DNA of 64,000 bases, taken from positions 62,001 to 126,000 of the forward strand of contig JABMCL010002719.1 of NCBI GenBank assembly GCA_018857735.1, in the 5' to 3' direction. This document shows positions 33,561 through 45,106 of this stretch, piece after piece. The notes beneath the pieces were generated by a model, which saw only the letters and a program-made list of their open reading frames with translations, was not told where the DNA came from and did not search any database. The translations under genes were made by a program, and so were the position numbers. The stretch comes from Alviniconcha marisindica. Taxonomy: Eukaryota; Mollusca; Gastropoda; Provannidae. The number at the start of each line of letters is the position of its first letter. Positions within the stretch are counted from its first letter, which is position 1.

Positions 33561-34623
33561 GTCAGTAATGATTTATGTGTGTTGTAAATTTCTGTCATTT
33601 TGATGGCTCCTCTTGAGATGACACTGTGCAATTAACATGAAACTAAAATGCAGTTTCTAACTTCTGCTTACATTCTGATGCTTTAAGAACTTTGAAATGT
33701 GCTACCTTCTCAGGACCTGTTTTGCCCAGTGAGTTGAAGAGTTGAGAATGAAGTAGTTAGTGTAAGAATTCTTAATTAAAAAAAGACCTGAGTTGCCTAC
33801 GATAACAGAGACTCTTACCTGGCTTGCGTGTAAATAAAAGGTACATCAACTCCATTAGTGGTACATCCTCTTATTGATGTTATTATCAATATCAAAGAGA
33901 TATATTATTGAGGATGTGAAGTAAACATGGTGCTTAACGTCCACAGAAACCATAAGGCTTATTAGGGACGGGTGATGATGTACCTCTAGTGGAGTTTATG
34001 TACCTTGTGTTTACACTCATGCCAGGTGAGAGTTACTATAGGTGACTTAGGTCTTTGTTGTTGTACTTGTGTTACATATTTCAAGCTCTAATTAACTCCC
34101 TTTTGTGTTATTTTCTGTAAATTTTCTTCTCCTTCTTTTTCTTCTGATCTTACTCTTTTTAAGTCTTCCTGACCTAGACTTAAATATAATGCCTCAATAT
34201 TCAATTTGTTGTTTTTTATTGTTGTTTTCAGCTCTCTCTGCATTTTGTATTCATAAAGTTTTAAATCTGCTGATGTTACTGATTTTTCCAAAAAGCTCTG
34301 TGTCATCTGCAAATTTCACTAAATGTCACCAATCTTCAGTGCTTTTACAAGCAGCTGTATACAATGAGGTTTTTTGTTTGTTTTATGTTTATGCAGGGAC
34401 TGGTTTTGTGGATTGACTTGAGAAAAGGTTTATATATATATATATATATATATATGAGAAGTTTTCTGAAATGTACATTTGCTTATGATGGAGTTTGAGT
34501 GTCCCGAGGTGATCCTGTGCAGTTGACTGGATGTTAAGATCCAATTACTAACTATTGCAGGTAAGTATATTTTTGTGTTTTTGCCCTTGATCCAAACTAA
34601 TGGTTTATAAAACTTTTTTTCAG
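33561..34623. other. Intron 4 of the CREC gene
   Basis: About 1.06 kb. It contains a SINE2 tail fragment in minus orientation at 33928-33985 (AAACATGGTGCTTAACGTCC, ATAAGGCTTATTAGGGACGG) and a (TA)n run at 34432-34455. No coding frame is supported. Confidence 0.6.
33926..33985 (-). repeat. SINE2 tail fragment
   Basis: It matches the first ~50 bases of the SINE2 copy at 45107 (on the minus strand, its 3' tail). Only the tail is present, as expected for a 5'-truncated insertion. Confidence 0.75.
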
Positions 34624-34898
34624 AGGGTGCTACAGACGAAGCTCGTATTTCTTCAGAAGAAAATTTTGCTGATCTTGATAAAAACAAAGACCATATTTTG
34701 ACATTGGAGGAACTGAAGGAGTGGGTGGTTCCAGGAACGGATGAGCTTGCAGAAGATGAAGCCAATCACTTGATCAATATGGCAGATACAAATGGAGATG
34801 GACAGCTTACCATTAAAGAAATTTTGGACAAAACTGATCACTTTGTTGGGAGTTCAGCAACTGATTATGGAAATTTTTTGCGACATGAAGAGCTGTGA
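34624..34898 (+). CDS. CREC EF-hand protein, exon 5 (EF-hands 5-6, HEEL end)
   Basis: Acceptor ACTTTTTTTCAG. It encodes DEARISSEENFADLDKNKDH (loop DKNKDHILTLEE), WVVPGTDELAEDEANHLIN, the loop DTNGDGQLTIKE, then FVGSSATDYGNFLRHEEL and a TGA stop. The HEEL C-terminus is an HDEL/HDEF-like ER retrieval signal. The five coding exons give 317 residues, as expected for calumenin/reticulocalbins (about 315-330). The sequence WVVPGTDELAEDEA and ILDK slightly favour a reticulocalbin-2-like or calumenin-like member; I leave the orthology open. Confidence 0.94.
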
Positions 34899-35234
34899 TA
34901 TTTCTTAAACGTTTCTTAGCATTTCTTAAACTATATATGGTTTAAGATAAAAAAAAAATACATATAAAATTTAATTCCCTGCTAGTGTTATGGGATATGT
35001 TTTTCATTTATACAATGTGTCAGCAATGTGTCATCTAGCTGCTGTCCAACAAGATTTTGACCACTCCAGGGAGCAATTATGCCATTGTCAGAAGAGCACT
35101 GGATGAGCAAGACATTTTTTTTTACTGCTTTCCACCCCATTATTTACACTAAACCTATCACTAGTATTCATGCATTTGTAGGGTGTGTGGGTGTGGGTGT
35201 GCGCACACCCACTTGTGCATACTTGTGTGTTTCA
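34899..35234 (+). other. Probable 3' UTR/flank of the CREC gene
   Basis: No second ORF. A-rich at 34949-34975 but no clear AATAAA was found, so the polyadenylation site is not placed. The stretch runs up to the LINE at about 35235. Confidence 0.45.
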
Positions 35235-35560
35235 TTCATATCTTTCAGACAAATATCAGTCCACTTCAGTCAGTAAATCGTCTTCTCCACCATCATAGCT
35301 TGTGTACTGTGTGCCTCAGTGCTATATGCTGGGACCCGTTCTCTTCATCTTATACACAAGTGACCACACCTCTCTTTGATGTCATTGCTAATCATTCTGT
35401 AAATCATCAGCTTTTTGCACAGATCCAGAGATCCACTCTTCTCAATGAAGTTGCCAACCTCACCAAAGAACTCAGTGAATGCACAAATGACATCAAAGCA
35501 TTGGTGACCACAAAACAACAACAAAACAGCTCGAACTCATAATGACAAAACATAAATTCT

Positions 35561-35720
35561 TTTAATAATAATAATAATAATAATGTACATTTATCCTGCA
35601 CTCATCAACGCCCTGAGCGCTCACATGGTACATATTAACCTAAATATGATATTCTATACACAAGTAGAGCATAGTCCTACCAAAACAATTTACATAAAGT
35701 ATTATACAAAAAACAAACGG
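35561..35720 (-). mobile_element. Family A LINE 3' end, nested, opposite strand
   Basis: TTAATAATAATAATAATAAT then GTACATTTATCCTGCACTCA, AACGCCCTGAGCGCTCACAT and CAAAACAATTTACATAAAG. This is the reverse complement of the family A terminus seen at 14440-14577. It is a 5'-truncated insertion of about 160 bp inside an older member of its own family. Confidence 0.9.
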
Positions 35721-36307
35721 AAAAAAAACGCACTACAAACACACACACTTTCTTTTATCCCTGAAACCTGCCACCATTTCCCTTTCTGACTCAGTCACTC
35801 TCTGTTCTCACAATATTCCTTTCTTTGTTTCTCAGCTCAGAACATCCATGAAGAAAGACATCATAATGATGTGTCAAGAGACATTAGTTGAATCTGCAGG
35901 AGATGCAGTCAGATCTCTTTTCACTTCCTCTATCCTCTCATGGCTTGACTACTGTAACTGTCCCACTTCTGTCATCCAACCTCTCCAGAAAATTCAGAAT
36001 TTGTTGCAAAACTCATTCTCTTGGCACCTTGTCATCACAACTTCAAACAATTTGTAGAAAAACAGCACTGGTTTCCTGTCTCATAGTGCATTAAGTACAA
36101 AGTCACTTGCATGTGCTTCAGTACTATGAAAGTTCTGGACCTACCTCTCTGAGCTGTTGTATACATGTCTACACTCCATCTTGTACACTTTGCTTCTACT
36201 TCTGACACCTGCATGCTCAAAATCCAACAACACAAATACAGGTCATATTGTGGCTATTGTTCTTTTCCTGCTTTGAACCCTGCACTTAAGAGTTCATTCC
36301 CACAAGG

Positions 36308-36771
36308 TTTGGAGGCTTGAATGTAAAAAGTAAAAATGTCCTGAATAAACTGGTAAATGTGTGTAGCAAGGTTGTTGGTGAAAGAAACGAACAATTGAGA
36401 CAGTTGTATGAACAACGTGTGGTACGGAAGGTTTGGGTGATTGTGGATGACAACAGCCATGTCCTTACTAAACATTATGAGCTTCTTCCATCTGGTAGAC
36501 GATTTCACATACTGAAATCTAATACAGTGAGAACAAAACAGTTTTATTCTGCAGTCAATAGCATTTCTGAACAGATAAATCTGTTCAAACGTCAGAGAAG
36601 TGTGTGTGTGTGTAAATTACATAAATTACTAGTTTGTTTATTATGTAACTTTTGTATTTTCAATAACTGCTCTTTGAGTTTTAAAACATACAATATGTGT
36701 TATTGTGTACTGTGATGTGGTTAATATTCAGCCACATTTTAATTTCTCTGATGAGATACTAATCTTGAAGG
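36308..36771 (+). mobile_element. Rex-like LINE C-terminal fragment, nested
   Basis: A continuous frame (36317-36715) reads KNVLNKLVNVCSKVVGERNE and HYELLPSGRRFHILKSNT, the conserved end of Rex/family D LINE ORF2. Family A sequence stops at TTCATTCCCACAAG on the left and resumes with CTGCTCAACTCTGCC on the right, so this piece is an insertion. Confidence 0.82.
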
Positions 36772-36929
36772 TACTGCTCAACTCTGCCATCTTTTAAAAC
36801 AAAACTGAAAACTGTTCTTTTGCAATTGCTGCCATTCTAACCAAATACCCAGATTTTCCTTCATATCGACTATGTATATATCATATATGTGTGTATGCAT
36901 GGATCAGTGTAATGTATGTGTAATTGGTA

Positions 36930-37097
36930 CTTTTTTTCTTTCTACTTCATTTAGTGTTTTATGAAAATAGTATAAGTAGGATTGCCTGTGTTGTGTGTGT
37001 GTGTGTAATTGATACACTTTTGCACATCTTTTTTTCTTTCTACTTCAATTAATGTTTCATGAAAATGGTATCAACAGGACTGCCTGTGTTGTAGATG
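36930..37097 (+). repeat. ~70-bp direct duplication
   Basis: TTTTTTTCTTTCTACTTCAT.. (from about 36930) and TTTTTTTCTTTCTACTTCAA.. (from about 37028) both run through TGAAAATRGTAT and AGGAYTGCCTGTGTTGT. The second copy carries several substitutions. Confidence 0.85.
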
Positions 37098-37195
37098 TAT
37101 ACATAGAATATTGTCTGTGTTAAACGTGTCTTGTAAGAGCAAGTGCTTGGGGTGTCAATGAGTGCATTATGACAGTAGATTATTATTATTGTTAT

Positions 37196-39095
37196 CATAA
37201 GATGCCCCAAATGGGTTTGACAGGATATTAAAATCCAATTACTAACAAATGGGTGAAACACAAAGTATGATATAGAGATGCTCACTGAGCTAATAAAGCA
37301 GAAACCAAACATCTTTGATGTGTTCCTTGCTAAGCACAGGGTCCTTAGGTGAGGTATAGTAGATGCAGAAGTTAAGGTCTCCTCTGCTGAGAACCCAGGT
37401 GCTTCTCTTTTAAAGGAATGACCAAGTCAAACATTTTGATGTGCATGCCAGACAAATTCTGACCTTTCAGTGATTCTGGGTCAAATGTAGCATTTTTTGA
37501 GTAGAGGCATGAATTCTTCAAGTATACTTCATAAGCTGTCAGCACCCCTGGCTGAACGTGGTAACCTTCCTAAATGCTTGACAGGCAGTCTTGTAATAAG
37601 TTCTTCACATTTTTTCACTTAAATTTGCATTTAATTTGAAGTTGTAAGTCCTTGGTCATTTTTTTAAAATAAATATTTAGAAAAGGTATCCAGGTAAATA
37701 TGAGACTTATTTTTTTATTTTTTTTAGCGTGCAGTTAAATTGAACTAGGACACGATCAAGAATGATTTTTAAAAAAAAATATCCAGATAACTAACTGAGG
37801 CTAGAAATAGGTTATGGCGTAACATTATTCCGTAATACATGGAGTGCAACTCCAACTTTAATTCGTGCAACTTGTGATCCAGCCTGCCAACTTTTAAACA
37901 ATATGTCACATGCTCAACCTGACTGAACAAAACACTTGATCTTTGCTACCGCAATATTCCTGATGCCTGTAAATCTGTATCTATCCCACCTTTAGGAACA
38001 TCTGACCACAATACCTCTAGTGTACTAATTACTATTTCAGATTTCACTTTCACTGCCTTATGCCTTATTGACTAACATACAAAATGTTAATTGATTTTAT
38101 GATGAATGTTAGATCGTTGGGACACTGCAGCAGCCCAACAATTGAATTCTGGTTATACAAGTTTATTTTTAATTTTTATTTTAATTTTTAAATCCACTGA
38201 CAATGTAAATTACTTTGTTTGAGACTGTATTTGTTATCATCAGACTACCAGGGTATGTTTTAATCAAACAAAAGTATAAAACATGTGAAATCAAATTATA
38301 TCTGAAATACCATCAGTTTGAATATTTCTAGCATTTCTAGCATTTCTTCATTCCAAGGGTTGATTAGTGGCAATATTTCATCTCTCTCCACCCCAGCCCC
38401 CCTCATAACTATCATATGACACTGTTTTTTAAAAATTGATGCCATCAATTGCATCAACTCATCACTCCATTGCCTCATATAACAAGCTCCTAAGGATGAC
38501 ACATTAGTCTCCTGTATCTTTTCATTGTTCACTTATTTTGTTTTTGTTTTGATCTACTAACAGTAGTAGCAATAAGTTGAGGATGGCCAACTACAAGTAA
38601 TGTTTGATGTTGCATGCGCAACCTTACGTGTTCTCTTGTGGCAATAAAATGAAGATTTGTTTTATGGTTTTGGTCAGTTTTGTTTGCAAATTAAGCTGTG
38701 ATGTTTTAGATATTTCAAGATGATATTTTTTTAAGTAGACGGTTTGTGTTGGCTGTCTTTGATTGTAGTGCCACACCACTCTCAAATCACTCTCGTATGA
38801 CTCTCAAATCACTCTCATATGACATCAGCAACGACAGTACAATATGTTCCGTTTCCGATTCCAGCTCATCGTTTTAACTGGACCACTTCATGCTGTGCTC
38901 CAAAGAAGTATGACATACAAACACATTGTTCTAAGACTTTGATTTATAACTATTAAAACCAATTAGTGACATTCACTGTTAAATACTCCAAAGTGTGATT
39001 CTGGTAGGAATGGAAACAGAGCACGTGATTTTAGCATCCCTTTATCTATGGCTACCCTTTAGTACCATAATTCATTGTTGTTGATTTTACCTAAA
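37196..39095. other. No recognisable gene
   Basis: Unique-looking sequence with short ORFs only. A 22-bp tandem duplication lies at about 38777-38822 (ACTCTCAAATCACTCTCRTA twice). Nothing else can be supported. Confidence 0.4.
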
Positions 39096-39097
39096 TC

Positions 39098-39830
39098 TAA
39101 GAGTATTTAGAAGTCGCGATAGAAAGATAGGAAAACACTCGCCCGGTTTTTCTGTGTTCCGAACCAGAGGGCATGGCTGTTCCGAAGCTGAGCCGTGCCG
39201 TGTTCCGATCCAGAGCACCTTCGCAGAGATCGTTCCTTTTGACAATTAACTTAAGTCATGCCAGACAGGTTACTTACGAGGTCTGAGGATTCCATGTTAC
39301 AGATGGAGATGTCTGCAGTGACTGAAGGGAGTGTAATGGGTGTTTCTGCCGAGGTGGAAGTGGAAACAACTGGCCATCCATTGATGACTTCATCTCTGCC
39401 CAGAATGCGGAAAATCATAGGTGCAGAAAAGGAACCTGGTCAACCACAGGAAGCAACATCACAAACTGGATGATGGACCTCGTTTCCCTTGTTCACAATG
39501 TGATAAGAAATTTACCATTCTGATGATCCCATACTAACAGTGCTCATCTGAAAATAAAACCCTTTAAGTGTGAGACGTGCAAAAGATTATTTGCACACAA
39601 GAGAAGCCTTGAGCCAGGGAGGTATTCATGCACGGTAAACGCCCAAGACGTATGCGTTCACTGCGGGAAAGTTTTTAAAAGTAGAGTAAGTCCTGAAGAC
39701 CATGCACGCACGCATGACGGCAGTCTTCCTTACCCCTGCAACAAGTGCCTCGTACGTTTCAGATACAGGCATCAGAAGAGGCGTCATAGCAAGAAATGCC
39801 TTTCTTAGCTACTTCACTGCCACAAGATGT
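39098..39830 (+). pseudogene. C2H2 zinc-finger gene copy, frameshifted
   Basis: An ORF from 39258 reads MPDRLLTRSEDSMLQMEMSA and SVMGVSAEVEVETTGHPLM. After a one-base frame change it gives DDGPRFPCSQCDKKFTI, then PFKCETCKRLFAHKRSL, VCVHCGKVFKSRVSPEDHAR and YPCNKCLVRFRYRHQ. Several C2H2 units are recognisable, but some lack His or sit in different frames. An upstream ATG (39173) starts MAVPKLSRAVFRSRAPSQRS, closed by a stop. The first 275 bp have an inverted, split duplicate at 40996-41118 plus 44480-44637. No introns are visible. Confidence 0.68.
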
Positions 39831-39834
39831 TCGT

Positions 39835-40545
39835 TTTAGTTCAGTCCGAACAGGCGTATGTCAAGCCCCGATGTGACAACCGCAACAGATCCTTTTGCAG
39901 TAGCTATAACAAAGTAGCACTAGAAGCTGTGTGAAAAAGCACAAATCATGTTATAATTTGGTTTGGTGGTTGGAATAAAGACATCTCTAGCCCCCATCGG
40001 CTCTTGCAGTATTGTAGCGGACTTTAGCCACAATTTTCATTTGAACACTTTGATCAAAAATATGACGACTGACTTTGAGTTGTTGTTTTTTCCTCATTAA
40101 AACGCGAATGATACTTGATGGGTATTATCATTCTTATTTGCTATATATTTCCTAGTCGTGATTTCCAAAGTATGATATTTAGCGGATTTTCTTCTTCTTC
40201 TTGTTTCGTCTCGGCACTGGCACGTGGGCTTTTATTTAAGATTTACTAGAGCGAAGTGCGAATTTATTTATGGGAGAAACCCGACGTTTTTCTGTAGCCA
40301 TATGTCGCCCTTCCGTTAATTCACACACACACGTACGCACGCATGCACGCACACACGTGCGTGCGCGCAACCACTACACAGTGTGTGTGGTATACACAAT
40401 TATATAGCATAGGCCTACATGTAGAGGAGACGAAGGCCGTTTACATTACTTATTTTAACCAATCAGTCTAATCACAATTTCAGTGCAACGTTGGAATGGT
40501 TCGACGTGAAAAAATAATTAATCTAAAATGTGTGTGTGTGTGTGT

Positions 40546-40589
<44 letters not shown>

Positions 40590-40990
40590 CGTGCATGTGT
40601 TCGTGAGTGCACCTTGACAACTGACAATATTGACCACACAATTAGTGAAAAAACACAAATTACAACAAACAATAACGTTCGTTTGAAATCTTATCACACA
40701 CATCTAAGTAGCCTGTTGCAGCCCATTTGCTACTGCGCTCAAATTATCGAAGACTTGTGTTACCTACATGATTATGGTCATCGACGCAAGAATTAGTAAT
40801 AATGCTGATCAGCAGATTCTTTCAAACTTATTTAAACACATTAAACGTAGCCTATCTCACCCTGTAACAAGTCGCAGTCAAAACACATTTACATAGCAAA
40901 ATTCGGTTTGCGGCCATTGTAAATTTGTTCAAAAGATCTTCATTCTAACAATTAATACACACTGCCCAAAATAAAACCAACAATTTTGTT
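39835..40990. other. No recognisable gene; microsatellites
   Basis: CACGCACG-type repeats at 40322-40370 and a (GT)n run at 40529-40596 with GCGC steps. No coding motif. Confidence 0.45.
40529..40596. repeat. (GT)n microsatellite
   Basis: About 60 bases of GT with one GG interruption, ending GCGCGCGTGC. Confidence 0.97.
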
Positions 40991-40995
40991 TCTAT

Positions 40996-41118
40996 GTTTC
41001 CACTTCCACCTCGGCAGAAACACCCATTACACTCCCATCAGTCACTGCAGACATCTCCATCTGTAACATGGAATCCTCAGACCTCGTAAGTAACCCGTCT
41101 GGCATGACTTAAGTTAAT
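40996..41118 (-). repeat. Inverted duplicate of the zinc-finger gene start, part 2
   Basis: The reverse complement matches 39246-39372. The minus frame reads MPDGLLTRSEDSMLQMEMSA then VTDGSVMGVSAEVEVET, so the reading frame is preserved with two replacements (R to G, E to D). Similarity stops at GTGGAAACA on one side and continues, after a 3.36-kb interruption, at 44480 on the other. Confidence 0.9.
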
Positions 41119-41390
41119 AGACCCCCTTCGTTTATCTCGCTGTCGCACAGCGACAACCAATCAGAGTTGGCTACAAAGTTCTACAACTCCTTCAAAGCGG
41201 ATGTAGTGGGGAACGTGCTGACACTGACTGCGCGAGCAGGCTACAATCAAACAGGCAAGCGAAACTTCCGGTCTGTGCCGTGCAGTGACCGGCTATAGAG
41301 GGTTTCATACATCTACACCGTCATTCCACCTATAATTTTATTCTTTAACATTCCGGTCACTATACATTCACCAGATAGTCGGCCGCCACG

Positions 41391-41715
41391 GTGTGTGTGT
41401 GTGTGTGTGTGTGATAATGTGCGTGCGTGCGTGCGTGTGTGTGTGTGTGGCTTGCTTGTTTAGCGCTCGCGAGTAATGTATAAATCACTAAATTATAAAT
41501 AAAAAAACACGATCTGAAGCTAATCTGTCTGCTCCTTTTACGTATTTGCAGTTGATGTGTTTTTGTTGTTTTCAGAACGCCGGCAGTCAATTCTTTTTCA
41601 TAATTTTCCTCACAACATAGATTGCATTGCAGGATGCCGATTTCCAAAATTACTTCAATCAGAAAAATCAACGAATCAAAAAGTTGAAACATTTGAAAAG
41701 GTATGTCATGTACTG

Positions 41716-41773
<58 letters not shown>
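41391..41773. repeat. Two (GT)n microsatellites
   Basis: GT runs with a CGTG phase at 41391-41450 and a pure GT run at 41717-41773, inside the 3.36-kb interruption. Confidence 0.95.
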
Positions 41774-41775
<2 letters not shown>

Positions 41776-42859
41776 CTTTCTCTGTTTTATTTTATTATTA
41801 TTTTTATTATCATTTTATTTCACTGCCTGGTAAAAAGTTAGTTTGTAAACTGGAACGTTTTTCCGAATGGCTTTTTTTTTTTTTTTAAATCACCAATACG
41901 TGTACACGCTGGCATAATGAGTTAAACCCGCATACAGACAGACAAACATTTTTTTTTAAACAAAAAACTTTTACATTCGGTTATGATAGCTATATAATCA
42001 TTATTATAATGGGTGGAAGTTGATGCGCAAAAAAACAAACAAACCAGGTAGAGAGTTTCTGACGGGAGATCGGTAACTGATGTCGCTCAGTTTTTATCGT
42101 TGTCCGCATCAGTTTAAATAAATAGATATAATATAAAACAACAATGCTGGAATGAAAAAGAGAACCCTAACGACAAAATATCCTGTCTTCCTAGTCTCAC
42201 TTATTTTTCAAACCATGAGATAAATCTGGTGTATCTACTGAACAAGAACTGAACAGGAGTCAATGCTGCGTAAGCTGCTATTAAACAAAACACAAACAAA
42301 CAAAAAAAAACAGAATAATCTGAAGATATTATATAGCAGATACTTTCAAAATTGAACGGGCGTTGTGGTAGGTATGATCTAAGCGTAAAATTCACTTTAA
42401 AATCGAAACAATCTCAGCCCTCCCCACCGACATTAGCTACAGAAAGTTACGGTTACGCGCTGACCGCCAACCACCCGCCCGTTGCGTCACTCCGTTTACA
42501 GGCTTATCGTGACACGGCTCGCTCACTTGGCTATCCCCTTGCTGTAGTATCTCTGCACTGACTTACAGCGTACTGAGATTTGACCGGACAAAATCATTTT
42601 AGATGCCCACAGACTTCGTAAAATTTCCAGTTAATTCAATCCGTTGACTGACAAAGAAGCTCCGACACCTGGCTGGCCGTTGTTATTACTGTTTTTTATT
42701 TTTTTAAACCCCTTCGGGGTGAACCGGTAGGGTGGGGTACGGGGTGGGGGGCGTTTAGTGTACGCCAGCACAAGTGCGCGCGATCCGCCTAGGTGTGTGT
42801 GTGGGGGTTGGTGTGCGTGCGTGTATGTGTGTGTGGGCACGTGCACGGAAACCTGTGAA

Positions 42860-42861
<2 letters not shown>

Positions 42862-42928
<67 letters not shown>
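42862..42928. repeat. (GT)n microsatellite
   Basis: About 66 bases of GT, preceded by shorter GT/GC tracts from 42793. Confidence 0.97.
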
Positions 42929-42930
<2 letters not shown>

Positions 42931-43280
42931 GCGCGCGTGTAGGCGACTCTATGAGTGCGGGGTGTTTGTGTTTCAGTGTGCGTCAGTTTCACTTTGTTTT
43001 GTATGACGAAGTATGTGTAGTGATGTATTATTATGCTATTGCTTTTGTGTGTGAGTATTTATGCATTCCATACTTTAATTAAATGACAAAGCTCTTTGAT
43101 TCTCTCAACTCGCACCCATTATTTATTTGCTACAGGCTATAGTCTTTTGACTGTTGTGGTTTGGTGGTGTGTTTACCATTGGGTTTGTCGTTAGTCCGCC
43201 GTTTCTATTAATTTTGTCAGGTCAAGCTAAGTACTTCTTCATTCCATTTAAAGGAACAAGTAAAAACAACCCCCTCCCCC

Positions 43281-43312
43281 CAAAAACAAACAAACAAACA
43301 AACAAACAAACA
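43281..43312. repeat. (AAAC)n microsatellite
   Basis: About seven AAAC units. Confidence 0.93.
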
Positions 43313-43796
43313 ACAAAACACAACCACAAAACAAGAACATATTAAATAAAAATAAAATAAAATAAATGATCATGTATAAATGATTCAAAATTTAAGACAA
43401 CGCAACAACAGACAGACAATACTGATATCATAAACATTATTAGATAGAATAATATTGGTTACAGAATTGCGCTGTAAAATAAACAGTAGCTCACACATTC
43501 AGATATGATTAATATGCTATATACGAGGCACAAGTATAATCACTATTCTCATCCTGTCTGCCTTCACACCCACACCCAAACACCATATCACCGCCTCCCA
43601 CACATCCATACACCCACCCTCATCTCAGTCTCTCTCTCTCTTTCTCTCATAGACTGACACACACACGCGCGGGCGCGCGCGCATACACGCACGAACGCAC
43701 GCACGCACGCACACAAATAACGGACCAAGCCGGGTAGCCTCATAAATTATTCCTAAAACAGGATGAAAATCGGCATGAAATTAGTGAAAGTTGTTA

Positions 43797-43797
43797 C

Positions 43798-43866
<69 letters not shown>
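43797..43866. repeat. (AGAC)n microsatellite
   Basis: About 17 perfect AGAC units, the longest tetranucleotide array in the window. Confidence 0.98.
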
Positions 43867-44479
43867 GAATTAGCCTAAATGATTGTAAAATAGAAGGTAA
43901 GAGATCAGAAATTAAAGGTCTCAACACAGCAACACACTCACCCTCACATGCACTCGACACTAGTGACACGTCCTGCCGGCAAAACAGCCTAATCAGTTAA
44001 TGCCGCTGTTACTACCCCCGCCTCCCTCACGCACACACATTCTCTCGTTCTAACAACAGTCGTATATACTTTAGTAATTAAGTGCACAGCCGGTACACTT
44101 GAATAAGATGGAGAAAAAAGAGAGAAAAACAACAAAAAACAACGTAAAAAAACAAAAACTTCATTCTCAACAGACTGGGCCAATCATTCTCGAGTCAGCG
44201 CCGCGGAATACGATATTTTTGCCTTTTTACTGAAACTAAATGACAGACGTTTCGCGGGATTCCTGACTTTTATTTGATCAGTGGTGCAGTGGATTACATG
44301 GCAGTGATCTTTTGCGCCCATCTTGTCGCCGTGAAATGTGAGGTTTTCACAACTACTAGTACTAGGGAAATACGGCTATGCGCTCGGCCAACAACCCAGC
44401 TGACGTATACCCCCCTACTTCCGGCAGATTTCACACGCCAGTCCATTGCGCATGCGCGAAAATCTAAGTGAAAGGGGAC

Positions 44480-44637
44480 TATTGTCAAAAGGAGCGATCT
44501 CTGCGAAGGTGCTCTGGATCGGAACACGGCACGGCTCAGCATCTGAACAGCCATACACTCTGGTTCGGAACACAGAAAAACCGTGCGAGTGTTTTCCTAT
44601 CTTTCTAACGCGACTTCTAAGTACTCTTAAACAGTGA
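44480..44637 (-). repeat. Inverted duplicate of the zinc-finger gene start, part 1
   Basis: The reverse complement matches 39098-39241: TAGAAGTCGCGTTAGAAAGA, GGAAAACACTCGC, TTTTTCTGTGTTCCGAACC, GTGCCGTGTTCCGATCCAG and CCTTCGCAGAGATCG. The minus frame from 44554 reads MAVQMLSRAVFRSRAPSQRS. It is contiguous in the other locus with the part now at 41118. Confidence 0.92.
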
Positions 44638-45106
44638 TAGTCCATCATATCACGCATGAGATATGTAATAACATAGTGACAGTAACCAAAATGCACCAAA
44701 TGACTGCGATTTCCTGTCGATTTTGAAGAAAGTGCAATTTTGCCTGCAAAAGGCCGAAATAAAAAATGAAAATGTTGATTGTGAGGTGTATAAGAAACTA
44801 GATGTCACGAAATTTACACCACAGGACACGGGAAAGCTTCCCGGTTCCAACCATGATGATCTGTTAGATGTGCAATACCTACATTTGACGTAATCAGCGT
44901 AGTTTACGCGGATCGACGTTTTGCTTCTGCCTGCTCCAGCTGGGCCTCGCTGTAACGGGAGCTCCGGCTGAACATTTCGCAATGCGGATACACGGTGTGA
45001 AGTTAGTGCAGAAGGATGGTTGACACATTCAGTCTACCATATTGCATTTATGTGACCGAGTGCATTGTGTGTGTCCAGGGTCATGACCCTTTAACGTTTC
45101 TTTCCT

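Larger units (their letters stand above)
35235..37195 (+). mobile_element. Family A L2-type LINE, interrupted twice
   Basis: The first part (35235-35560) matches the RT region of the copy at 51808-55560 (CAGTCCACTTCAGTCA, GGACCCGTTCTCTTCAT, AATCATCAGCTTTTTGCA). It resumes at about 35770-36307 (CTCTCATGGCTTGACTACTG, CAACCTCTCCAGAAAATTCA, ATACATGTCTACACTCC). A third part, from about 36772, starts CTGCTCAACTCTGCCATCTT and ends in (ATT)n near 37190. It is interrupted by a minus-strand family A tail and by a Rex-like LINE fragment. The 3' UTR has an internal ~70-bp duplication. Confidence 0.85.
41119..44480. mobile_element. 3.36-kb insertion interrupting the inverted duplicate
   Basis: The uninterrupted copy reads GTTAATTGTC across this point (reverse complement of the 39240s). 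Here it reads GTTAAT, then AGACCCCCTTCG ... GAAAGGGGACT, then ATTGTC, consistent with an AT duplication. The two ends form a short imperfect inverted repeat (AGACCCCCTTCG and AGTCCCCTTTCA). The interior has microsatellites (41391-41450, 41717-41773, 42862-42928, 43281-43312, 43797-43866) and no recognisable transposase. It may be a non-autonomous DNA transposon or simply a rearranged block. Confidence 0.45.

Noticed and set aside
39098..39250. Interpreted at first as a processed pseudogene joining two exons from 44.6 and 41.1 kb
   Set aside because: The join does not correspond to GT-AG boundaries in the other locus; an insertion with a 2-bp duplication explains it better.
43797..43866. (AGAC)n array considered as a CRISPR-like or regulatory array
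   Set aside because: Perfect 4-bp units without spacers; a simple microsatellite in a eukaryotic genome.
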